DNA from: Verticillium longisporum
Lineage: Eukaryota > Ascomycota > Sordariomycetes > Glomerellales > Plectosphaerellaceae
DNA length: 64,000 nt
NCBI GenBank assembly: GCA_019188255.1
Contig: JAETXT010000005.1
Span: 5,766,001 to 5,830,000, forward strand
Direction of reading: 5' to 3'
A model generated the notes under the pieces. It ran no database searches. It was not told the DNA's origin and worked only from the letters and a program-made list of their open reading frames with translations. Positions 32,549 to 42,142 of this stretch are shown piece by piece. The stretch's first letter is position 1. Each line of letters begins with the position of its first letter. The translations under genes were made by a program, and so were the position numbers.

Positions 32549-34558
32549 ATGACACCCCGCACAATGAGTCCCAGCGAGACAACGCCCCTCCTACCGCCGG
32601 GCCCAGGCGCCCGCGTCCGTGCCGGCGCCGCTATCAGCCCCGCGCCTGAGAAGTTCTCCGGTCTCGGCCCCCGGCTCTGCTCCCCCGAGAACAGAATCCT
32701 CTTCGCCGGCTTTCTCGTCGCTCTGACTCTTGGCCTCACCCAGGTCTCGTTCGTGCCAGCTGCCGGCCCGAGATAGACTGAGTGAACAACTGACCGCATC
32801 GCAGCATCATCTACGTCTTCCGTGTCATGACCTGCGAGGCCTTTTACACCCACCACCCTCCCTCCACCGCACGCTGCGCCCGCCGGGAGATCGACGCGGC
32901 GACAGCCACGCAGGTGTCCATCCTTGGCATGACAACGTCGCTGTGCGGCATCCTCAATCTTTTCATCTGTGGCGCTCTCATCAAGCGTTGGGGTACACGG
33001 TGGGCGCTCGTCAGCCAGACGTCGCTGCTTGCCGTCAGGGTTTCCTTTCAGATTGCCGCTGTCAGCGTTGGCGGCAGGAAAGGCATCTATCTCATGCAGG
33101 GAACGCAATTTGTAGGCGTCTTTGGAGGTCCGAGGGGCTACATGTGAGTTACACCTCGGGTAAACACCCAGGCCAAGTATTTGTGGCTCACACTGCCCGC
33201 AGGTTGGTGCTCAACACCGCCGTCGCCGAAGCCATCGAGAGGCGGAAACACACGGGTGTATTTGGCAAACTCCAGGGAGCCTTGATGATCGGCAATGCCG
33301 GTGGCTACTTCTGTGAGTCCTCTCGTCCGACGTACATTTAGCTATCCGTCACTAACCGTCACCAGTTGGTGGTCTCCTTGGCGATTTATTCGGCATATCG
33401 AGTCCGTTCACCGTCGCCGTCGGATGTTTCATGGTCGCCACGATCTATGGCGCCCTCTTCATGCCGGCGTCTCCAGTCAATGAGGATGAAGTGGCAGACA
33501 AGGACGGCAAATCAACCTCAGGAATGTTTGCACCGCTGAGGATTCTCATTCCGCAGCGATACCGCCTTCCTTCAGGCAAAGTGACCAGGCATTACGGTCT
33601 CGTCTTTCTCGCGATGGGCGTATTCTTTGGCGTGGTGAGACTCTTGTTTATATTTACTCATATGATGGTTTTCTCCATGGCTATCTGCTGACACTGAACA
33701 GTTTGCAACTGGCTATGCTCCTATTCTTATTCAGATGTATGCCACTTCACGATTCGACTTTGGCACCACGGAAAACGGCACGCTCATGGCAGGCAATTCG
33801 CTGATCAGGGGTGTCTTCCTGATGTTCATGTTTCCCAAGATCATTGATCTCGGTCGCTGTTGGTTTGCCTCGATGGCCTCGCGGCCCCATCATGAGTCTC
33901 CCGTCACCGATCAGCTGGAGGACGCGACGATCCCGACGCACGCTGAGGACCTCGATCCATTGCCCGGCCTGATGAATGCCGAGGAACCCACGAACGCGCC
34001 ACCAGAGGAAGAAGACGAAGATAGCACATTCGATCTGTCGTTCCTGCGCTGGAGTCTTGTTGTTGATGGCATCGTGACGTCCATATCGGCCTGGGCCACG
34101 AAAGGATGGCACATGTATCTGGGTATGTTGGCCTGAGATGCTTCGCCAACAACAGAAAACAGGAATGACTGACAAGAACAGCTGCCTTCCTGCTCCCCTT
34201 CGCCTCGGGCTCGGCACCGGCTGCCAAGGGTGTCATTACAGAAATGAGCCCAGCAAACCTGCGACAGGATGCGCTGAGTGCCATCACATTAGTCGAAAGC
34301 GCGGCGACGCTGACAACGCAGGGTACTTTTGGTTTCATTTACTCGTCACTATCAGGCGTCGGCAAAGCCAATCTGACATTTCTTTGCAACGGTGTGCGTA
34401 TCATCTCATCTAGCTTCAGAGACCCGTTTGACTGACAAAACGTTCAGGGCCTGGCTGTCATTGCAGTCGCCATCCTTCTCTTGGCGCACTATCCCCCGAC
34501 AGACGGCCTCAGGGTGGAGGACGACGAGGACGAGAGGCAGAGTCTGGCCAGCAGTTAA
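32549..34558 (+). CDS. Major facilitator superfamily transporter, seven exons
   Basis: Exons read as about 32549-32743, 32805-33143, 33203-33312, 33366-33634, 33702-34122, 34182-34393 and 34448-34558. All junctions but the first are canonical and keep frame. The N-terminus ETTPLLPPGPG carries a dileucine-like motif seen in vacuolar or lysosomal carriers. Membrane segments include ILFAGFLVALTLGLTQV, ATQVSILGMTTSLCGILNLF, KLQGALMIGNAGGYFFGGLLG and the C-terminal VIAVAILLLAHY. A long acidic cytosolic loop (EEEDEDSTFDL) separates the halves. It fits fungal MFS proteins with no assigned substrate. Odd point: donor gtctcg or gtgcca and acceptor gcag leave the first junction one base out of phase between TLGLTQ and IIYVFRVM, meaning either an unusual splice or a one-base lesion. 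Confidence 0.78.
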
Positions 34559-35287
34559 TCGCCTCCCCCTTGGAGCGCAGTGAAACCTCTAGCAGAGTGG
34601 GTTTCGATCAACCGTGGCAAAGCCATGCTGTGCCTGTCATCTCGCTGTCGTTAGTGGATGGGGGCGTCCTCCAGTAGCCTGCTCGAGGACATATCCGGGC
34701 TACGCCCGAAACACCAAGCTCCACGCCCAAAGATGCCCTATGGTGGGGAGAGCCGCTGAGGCGAAAGTCTGGTGCATGTGCTCAGTGAGAATCCCGATGA
34801 CATCAATTGTCGGCAGACACACGCAGTACCTAGGCAGCACAACAAACGATTGGGTACCCAAGGTCATCGAAGCACTGGAGCGACTCGTCATTGGCGACAC
34901 TATGCCGCTCATCGGATGACATCGGTCTTTGCAGGTGGGAATCTCTCTGGCTAGCCCCCAGTGGCCACAGATTCGTCGATTAGCGAGTGCTTGGTCGTGA
35001 TGGAGCCGGTGAATGCAGGCGTCATCGACCGCTGATCTCCCATCATCCACACCATCGGATTCTCACTTTCCCATGCAGAACACAGCACTCTGGCATTGGG
35101 TTGAGCCTCATTCCAAATAAGTCTCCTCTGATTTGCTAGCCCATAACGGGCACTATGACTGAGTGTGCCCCGTCCCGTTACGTCCTGGAGTGGCTTTGTG
35201 TCACCTCTGACCTTAAGAAGTGCCTTCTTCTCCTGTTTGCTCAGTTGAGACTTTCTCTGAATCCTAGACTCCTCATTAATCGTAAAA
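34559..35287. other. Intergenic, catalase promoter region
   Basis: No gene recognised between the MFS transporter and the catalase. The right part should be the catalase promoter, but I see no decisive motif. Confidence 0.5.
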
Positions 35288-37018
35288 ATGTCTTCAGATA
35301 CATCATTTTCTGCCCACGTGGCTAGACAGTTCTCGTCTTTTGAGGATGACCGCCAGGCTTCGTCCAAGGACGTGACCTACACCACAAGCAACGGCGTTCC
35401 TGTACCTCACCCTTACGAGACGCAGCGTGCCGGCGAGAATGGCCCACTCCTGCTGCAGGACTTCCACCTCATCGATCTGCTCTCGCATTTTGATCGCGAG
35501 CGCATCCCCGAACGTGTTGTGCACGCCAAGGGCAGCGGTGCTCACGGCTTTTTCGAGTGCACCAACCCTATCCCGAATCTCACCCAGGCCGATCTCTTCT
35601 CAACCAAGGGCAAGAAATGCCCGGTAACGGCACGATTCTCGACTGTCGGCGGCGAGTCTGGCTCTCACGATCTCGCGCGCGACCCTCGAGGCTTCTCTGT
35701 CAAGTTCAGGACGGAGCAGGGCAACTGGGACATGGTCGCCAACAACACGCCCGTCTTCTTCCTTCGAGACCCAGCCAAGTTTCCTCACTTTATCCACACA
35801 CAGAAGCGCGATCCTTCTACCCATCTCACGCACCCCGATGACTCGACCATGTTCTGGGACTACCTCTGCCACAACCCCGAGTCGATTCACCAAGTCATGA
35901 TCCTCATGGGTGACCGCGGCATTCCCGACGGGTACCGCTTCATGCACGGATATGCCGGCCACACGCTCAAGCTCGTGAACAAGGACAACGAGTGGGTGTA
36001 TTGCCAGATGCACTTCAAGTCAATGCAGGGCATCAAGTTCGTTACTCAGGAAGATTCAGCCAACTATTCGCCCGACTACTCCCAGAAAGATCTCTACGAG
36101 GCCATCGCTCGTGGCGAGCACCCCAAGTGGTCCGTCGAGATCCAGACCATGACGGCGTCCGAGGCTGAGGACGCCTGGGAGAAGGACAAGCTCAACGTCT
36201 TCGACCTGACCCACGTCTGGCCACAGAAGAAATACCCTCTCCAGAAGGTCGGCGAGTTTACCCTCAATGAAAACGCCGTCAACTACTTCGCCGAGGTCGA
36301 GCAGGTGGCCTTCAACCCCTCCCACATGCCGCCAGGCATCGAACCCTCCGCCGACCCCGTCCTGCAGTCCCGCCTCTTCTCCTACCCAGACACTCACCGT
36401 CACCGCCTCGGCGTCAACTACCAGCAGCTGCCCGTCAACGCATCGCGGACGCCGTACCGCGCCGGCAATTTCCAGCGTGACGGCCAGATGGCGTTTTTCA
36501 ACCAGGGCGCTCGGCCAAACTACCTTTCGTCCATCGACCCCATTTCCTTCCACAAGAGGACTGTCGACCACGACAGCGTGCACGCGCACTTCACGAGCGA
36601 GGCCGTGACGTTCCTCTCGCAGATTCGCACCGAGGATTTTGTGGCGCCGCGCGCGCTCTGGCGAGATGTTTTTGACGACGCCGCCAGAGAGAGGTTCATC
36701 AGCAACGTCACGGGCAAGATGGCCTCGTGCAAGAATGATGAATTACTAAAGAGGCAGATTGCCATCTTCCGAGAGGTCGATCCCGAGATTGCACAGCGGC
36801 TTGAGAAGAGCACGGGTGTCAAGGGATACGAGGGCATCAAGGACATGAAGTTCAATGGCACGCACAATGGCATGACTGAAGATCCAAAGGCCAAGTTCGC
36901 CAACGGTATTAGTGCGACTGTTTGCTCGAGGGCTACGGATCGGAATGGCGCACCGACGAGGGGCCTGCACCGCGGATCAAATGGAATAAACGGGACAAAC
37001 GGTGTGAATGGGCATTAG
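35288..37018 (+). CDS. Catalase, small-subunit monofunctional type
   Basis: A 576-residue, single-exon haem catalase (2 H2O2 to O2 and 2 H2O). Conserved elements are complete: catalytic His79 in RVVHAKGSGAHG, catalytic Asn152 in MVANNTPVFFLRDP, and the proximal haem-ligand Tyr366 in SRLFSYPDTHRHRLG. Length matches small-subunit catalases, not the 700-residue large-subunit type, and there is no signal peptide. The C-terminus (INGTNGVNGH) does not end in a canonical PTS1 tripeptide, so location is cytosolic or uncertain. It is convergent with the AA5 oxidase gene 243 bp away, whose product makes H2O2; a shared redox role is possible but is inference. No lesion. Confidence 0.96.
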   Translation: MSSDTSFSAHVARQFSSFEDDRQASSKDVTYTTSNGVPVPHPYETQRAGENGPLLLQDFHLIDLLSHFDRERIPERVVHAKGSGAHGFFECTNPIPNLTQADLFSTKGKKCPVTARFSTVGGESGSHDLARDPRGFSVKFRTEQGNWDMVANNTPVFFLRDPAKFPHFIHTQKRDPSTHLTHPDDSTMFWDYLCHNPESIHQVMILMGDRGIPDGYRFMHGYAGHTLKLVNKDNEWVYCQMHFKSMQGIKFVTQEDSANYSPDYSQKDLYEAIARGEHPKWSVEIQTMTASEAEDAWEKDKLNVFDLTHVWPQKKYPLQKVGEFTLNENAVNYFAEVEQVAFNPSHMPPGIEPSADPVLQSRLFSYPDTHRHRLGVNYQQLPVNASRTPYRAGNFQRDGQMAFFNQGARPNYLSSIDPISFHKRTVDHDSVHAHFTSEAVTFLSQIRTEDFVAPRALWRDVFDDAARERFISNVTGKMASCKNDELLKRQIAIFREVDPEIAQRLEKSTGVKGYEGIKDMKFNGTHNGMTEDPKAKFANGISATVCSRATDRNGAPTRGLHRGSNGINGTNGVNGH

Positions 37019-37261
37019 CATAGCTTGAGATTCTGGTCTCGCGTCCTATTCTGATCACGAGCTTGTTGTCCTGCGAGTACAACAGCAGGACTTTAGTGAG
37101 GAGTTGAACAATATGGAATCACTTTGAGTAACAAGTGCAGAACAGCAAATAGAATATTAGGTGATTACATTATGATGGCTATCCGTCGAGGATTACGTAT
37201 TCTCACTTAGCAGGGGGATCTCGCGATTTGTACCGGCAGACGAGAAGATGTGATGATCCAT

Positions 37262-39469
37262 TTACAGAACGACGTGCACGCTCTTCGCGACACTCGGCAC
37301 ATCCTTGGCAGAGATTGCGAATAGGTAGTAGTACCCTGGCAGCAGCACGCCACGGTCAGTCGGCAGCGTGACCGTGTACTTGCCATTCTGCGCCCGGAAC
37401 CTCTTGAGTGGGATTCGGCGCTGGTCGCTGTTGACCGAGTGAGTGACGGTACCAGTGCGAATGAGCGAGAAGGAGGCAACGTTGCCCTCAACGTCGAACG
37501 ACAGTGTCGCGCCGGCCGAGACGGCCTCCTGCGCAAGTCCCGAGATGGCGGGTCGCGGAGCCGCGCTGCCATCGTCATTGAAGAGGTAAGGCGGCGAGAA
37601 GATTTCGCCGTCGGCGTGGTCAGCAGCCTTGTTGCAGCCGGCAGTTGAGCCGCCGATGGTCGAAACATAGCAGAGACCGCCGCCGCCCGTGAAGACGGTG
37701 GCGTCGGGGAGCAGGATGGACACAGAGTGGTAATTGCGTGGCACAGCGGCGGCGGCGAGCTGCGTCCAGGTCTTGGTCGTAGGGTTGAAAATCTCAGCGG
37801 TGAGAACAGCGTCCGTGTTGGTGAAGACAACGGCGCGTCTCTGGCCACCCGTCACAAGCACGGTGCCGTCGGGAAGCACAACGGCATTGGCGAAGCCGCG
37901 CGGAGAAGCCATATCGGGGACTCGCTCAACAACTGAAGGGGCAAACGCCTCGCCGACGGTTGTGATGTGCGCTCGCGCTGTGGCGTCGCTGTCGGTGTAC
38001 TCGGGAGCGCCGCCTGCAGACAGGATCTTACCAGCAACAGCGTCGTACATAGCCCACACACCGCACATGGCGTCATCGTCATCACGTGTGCCGGCCTTGA
38101 CGACAGAGCCCTCGCCCTCGGTACTGTACCAGTGCTGGTCTAGCGAGGGACCGGCTTGGAAGATGGACTCGTTCTTCCATCCAAAGAGCCAAGCATGGTT
38201 ATCCTCGCGCCACACACCCTCGTGGTCGATTGTCATCATGGGCTTCACATCAGCGCCGGGGAGGTATGTCCACTCCTGGTTGTCGGGGTTGAAGACCTCG
38301 CCGTTCTTGGCCTCCCGGCTGCCGGCATAGGCACCTCCAATGGTGAAAACGTGACCATTGGACATGATGGCAGACGTCTGGTAGCCGCGAGCTACCTTCA
38401 TATCAGGCCCGCGCGTGAACTCATTGGTCGCTGGGTCGTAGATGCTGACTGCTTCGGCATCGGAGCCACCTTGGACCATAACGCGACCGTCTTCAAGCTG
38501 GCTGATGCCGGGGCAGAACATATCGTGGTGTGTGTTGGCGACCTCGCGGTCCCACACGGCGCCCGTCACGAACTCGTAATCGCCGAATTGCGTCTTACCC
38601 GAAGCGCCGCCGAAAGCAGCCTTGCCCCAGGACGAGAAGAACAGCATTTTCGCGGGCTCGGGATACGCCGGCACGATGTAAGCGGCGACGGGGATCAACG
38701 GCAGCTTGATAACATCAGACCACTGCCCAACCTTAGCCGCAGCTCCCTTGGGCGTTTCCGGCTTCGTGTCGACGGGGTCATCGGAGTCCTTGTTGTTGTC
38801 ATCTGCCGCACCGGTCTTCGTATCGATGGAGATGAAGCGCTCGTCCTTGACCCAGTTTAGCTTGACATTGGATCCAGCCTCCTTGACGTAGCAGATCTTG
38901 TTCTTGACGTCGTAGACGGCCTTCTTGCAGTCCTTGGTCTTGGCGCAGGTGTCCGCACAGGCATGCGGGCTGGGCGCGTTGCGAAACGTGTGAGCGTTGG
39001 GTCCGGTGTAGTCGGTATTGACGCAGACAGTAAAGAATGTCTTGCCTGAGCTGTAGCCCGCGCCCGTGTTGGGGCACGTTTTGATAGAAGTGCCGTCGTC
39101 GAGCTCGCTGCCCTGATCGCGGTGGATCACGTCGAAGCCGTTGTCGTCTGCCCAGTCCATCTCGGCCGTCTTGTCATTATTCTTGAGGTGGCACATCTGG
39201 CTCTTCTTGTCGTAGACGGCCTTCTTGCGCCGGGAGTCCTTGATACAAAATTTCAGGCATTCTTGAGTTGAGGGCACGCAGTTGTGAACAGCAAGGCTGC
39301 CACCGCCGTTCTTGTAGTCTGTGTTGTCGCAGATGCCGTATTGTGTGCCTTCGGGGGTTATCCAGACAGTTTCATGATTAGGGCACTGGAAGAGATGCGC
39401 TGCTGCTGGTGTAAACAACGAGAGGGCAGCCGACACAACGGCTACCTTTGAGAAGGACGCGTATGCCAT
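37262..39469 (-). CDS. AA5 copper radical oxidase (galactose-oxidase-like) with PAN domains
   Basis: A 735-residue single-exon secreted enzyme. Signal peptide about 1-24. Two Cys-rich PAN/apple-like modules follow (about 28-100 and 115-195), then a Kelch-type beta-propeller and a C-terminal immunoglobulin-like domain (DUF1929). Copper-site residues by homology to galactose oxidase: Cys in HDMFCPG near 317 that would crosslink to Tyr in RGYQTSA near 362, axial Tyr and adjacent His in RNYHSVSILL near 579, and His in GTVTHSVNSDQRR near 676. The position of galactose oxidase's stacking Trp290 reads Tyr here (IGGAYAGS near 380), so another alcohol, for example an aryl alcohol, may be preferred. 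The reaction yields an aldehyde and H2O2 outside the cell. The PAN modules probably bind carbohydrate or protein. Confidence 0.92.
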   Translation of the reverse strand: MAYASFSKVAVVSAALSLFTPAAAHLFQCPNHETVWITPEGTQYGICDNTDYKNGGGSLAVHNCVPSTQECLKFCIKDSRRKKAVYDKKSQMCHLKNNDKTAEMDWADDNGFDVIHRDQGSELDDGTSIKTCPNTGAGYSSGKTFFTVCVNTDYTGPNAHTFRNAPSPHACADTCAKTKDCKKAVYDVKNKICYVKEAGSNVKLNWVKDERFISIDTKTGAADDNNKDSDDPVDTKPETPKGAAAKVGQWSDVIKLPLIPVAAYIVPAYPEPAKMLFFSSWGKAAFGGASGKTQFGDYEFVTGAVWDREVANTHHDMFCPGISQLEDGRVMVQGGSDAEAVSIYDPATNEFTRGPDMKVARGYQTSAIMSNGHVFTIGGAYAGSREAKNGEVFNPDNQEWTYLPGADVKPMMTIDHEGVWREDNHAWLFGWKNESIFQAGPSLDQHWYSTEGEGSVVKAGTRDDDDAMCGVWAMYDAVAGKILSAGGAPEYTDSDATARAHITTVGEAFAPSVVERVPDMASPRGFANAVVLPDGTVLVTGGQRRAVVFTNTDAVLTAEIFNPTTKTWTQLAAAAVPRNYHSVSILLPDATVFTGGGGLCYVSTIGGSTAGCNKAADHADGEIFSPPYLFNDDGSAAPRPAISGLAQEAVSAGATLSFDVEGNVASFSLIRTGTVTHSVNSDQRRIPLKRFRAQNGKYTVTLPTDRGVLLPGYYYLFAISAKDVPSVAKSVHVVL

Positions 39470-41489
39470 CTTGAGAATTAAGAGTTTGGTTTAATTTGTT
39501 TTCGAAGCGAATGCGTGGTGAGTCGAAGCTCGAGCATGGAGGGACAGGAATTCTTAATGAGTGGGTGAGTGAATGGAATATTTGAGACTGTGAGGGAGGC
39601 CAATGGCTTGCAATAAGTGAATGATACCCTCGTGGGTGAATGAATGAACAGTGCACGCGGATAACGTGAGAAAAAAGAGGTTGTAAGAATCGAAAAACAG
39701 TAGTAAGTAGAGAACGAATGTGAGGCAGCTCAAACCCACGTCAAAAACGACAGATGAGCGTGGAGGAAACCAAAGAGACCAAAAGCCAGAGGTGAAGCAA
39801 GATGGACATGACACGATATATCATCAAGAACCCCTGGCTCTTCGTCGTGTCGAGTTCTACTGGGATAGGCACCCACATGCACCATTTACTCCGGTTTTTC
39901 ATCGCAAGGTCCGAGAATGACCCTGCTCTCGCCCACTTCGTTCACAAGTGTTCATATAATTGATTCCACGATCGCAGCACACCACAGTCAACAGTGGACA
40001 CTGGGTCCAATACGAAAGAGTCGAGCCAATAATGGAAGGGGCTCGAGCCTGTGCTCGACCATTATCGTCCAAACCCATCAATTACCCTTGACTCGGCGCC
40101 TTGGCTTACCAGCCCTACTCCCAGCTGAAACAGAACGGGCTGTGCCTTAACCCCACGTGGATGCCATTCTCGTCAGGACGTTGACTCGACCTTCCCTTGC
40201 TGGGCTTGGAAGATGGAGCCAAGAGAAGCCCGCAGGTGCATAGCATTCTATGGACATGGGTCCAGCGTTGTACATCGCTGGTTCCGGGGGCTTGGGTCCC
40301 TCCTTGGCCCTATTCTCGGACCAAACACCGCTGCAAAACTGTCGGCCCTGCCGCCTCTCGGCCGATGGGGCGGTCCCTCAATGCATGATTTCATTTCGTC
40401 GGTGTTCCCCATATGGGCCCTGCGTTCGTCAATACTAACCTTAAAGACAAAGTCATATGGCAAGCTCTTATCTCATGGTGTCTATGTTGCTCGTCAATTC
40501 TGGTTGGCATTCAGTGGTCATCTCATCAGATGCTCAACGGGCTGGAATCAAGTGTACCCTGCTTTACCAACATACCTTCGCCAAACGCTCGATCGCAGTT
40601 GAGTGCCAGGCACTGCTTTCTCATGCAAGGCTAGATGGGTAGGTAGTTCTCATCGTGCTCAGATTTCTCTGGCCCGTTCTGCCAAGCTACTAATGATTCC
40701 TAATGTTGTATTGCGCGACGGGCAGCTTCGACGACGCCCGAAATCTATATTAGTGTCGCAGAAACCGACTCACCTTCGATACCAACTTATGACTCTTCCA
40801 ACTGTGGCTGGCATGCTGCCTGGCCTCGTGACCGAGCTCTCTCTTCCTGGCATGTGTGCCAAACCTCTGGGAGTACTATTAGGACAACCCCTTGATCGAC
40901 GCCCTTGGCACGGCAGGCAGTGCCTGGCTCGATGCAATGCCTAGGATGTTCATTACAACACCGGTTCGTGGCATTTTGCACGAAATATATAATGATTTCA
41001 AGGATTCGAAAAGGAGAAGGAGGCGCACATAAGTCCAGGATCAGGAGAAGTTATTGCTGTAGAGGTGTTGAGGTCGGCTGATATCACTTCTCATAACCAT
41101 CGTTCACTTCTGAACCTGTAGGCCTCTGGGGGCAAACTAGATGTTTGTAAACAATAGTAGGCTTCTTAGCAATTTCATATCGCTAATATTTTGCATAGAC
41201 TGTCGAATAAAGCATCCGTCCCCGTGTATGTGAACTCGATATGCTAGTTTAATGAATGCCTGGCTCTGGTCGGATACCCTTTTTGGACCGCTATAGGCAG
41301 TCTCTCAAGACCCGGTCGAGATTTTATTTAATATTCATATCGTTACCAACAGCGATTAATAGATTAAAGCACCTTCATATCCCTCTCGCTAGAACCTAAT
41401 CCAAGCTGCATCATGACCTAGACTAATAGTCCGGTCAGAACACGCCTAGGGGAATCAACGAATTTCTTTTAAGGAAGGATACTTGCGCA
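39470..41489. other. Intergenic, gene-poor
   Basis: About 2 kb with no recognised gene, ordinary in composition except for AT-richer DNA after 41100. The left end should be the promoter of the AA5 gene. Confidence 0.5.
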
Positions 41490-41708
41490 ATATTAAGGAG
41501 TCTTATACAATGAGTAAAGGGGTTAATTATTAATCTCTTAGGGGTCTCTAGGAAGATAGAATAATCGATGCCCTTCTCTAAATCTTAATCTATTAACTTT
41601 TCTTATAACTATTCCTTTACTATACTCGGTCCTCTCTTTTTAATTCCTACGATTAAATAATAGGCGATCCCCTATCGGTCTTATACCTCCCTTAGGTCCT
41701 AATATATA
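41490..41708. repeat. 219-bp dispersed repeat, copy 2
   Basis: Same limits and same length as 20662-20880, starting ATATTAAGGAGTC and ending in TATATA. Differences between the copies are almost all transitions, so both are RIPped. Inside and just beyond it lie TTAATCTCTTAGG and an inverted CCTAAGAGATTAA (near 41739). Here it stands alone in otherwise ordinary DNA. Confidence 0.8.
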
Positions 41709-42142
41709 ACTATAATAAATAGAAATAATTACTATTATCCTAAGAGATTAAGATCTTAGCTGAAATCGTAGCTATTATTCGGAAAGTTGATTTAATGATG
41801 GATTCAGTATAATCACTTGAGGCATGTTCTGATCGTAAGACGAAGGAATTTGCACGGCTTTCTTTAATCCGCTGTCAACTTGGCACGAGATGTGACTTAA
41901 AGCGCCCTAACAACCCATGCATCAACTTAGGTGTACTCAAATGCTAGCTAGTGAGCTGTCTTGACTGCGGGGAGGGCTGTCGTCCGGAAATGGACGGATC
42001 ATCGCCAGCTCAAATTAGCTTTCCAGCTCGATATGTGAGACGACCAAATCCTTGTCTCGTCATTCTCAGAAAGTTCTTTCAACCTTCAGAATCTGGCATG
42101 TGAGGCTTCGGTCTCGGCCCGCTGAGTCGCTAGCTCAGCAAA
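41709..42142. other. Intergenic
   Basis: Presumed upstream region of the ThDP-dependent enzyme. Nothing specific seen. Confidence 0.45.
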
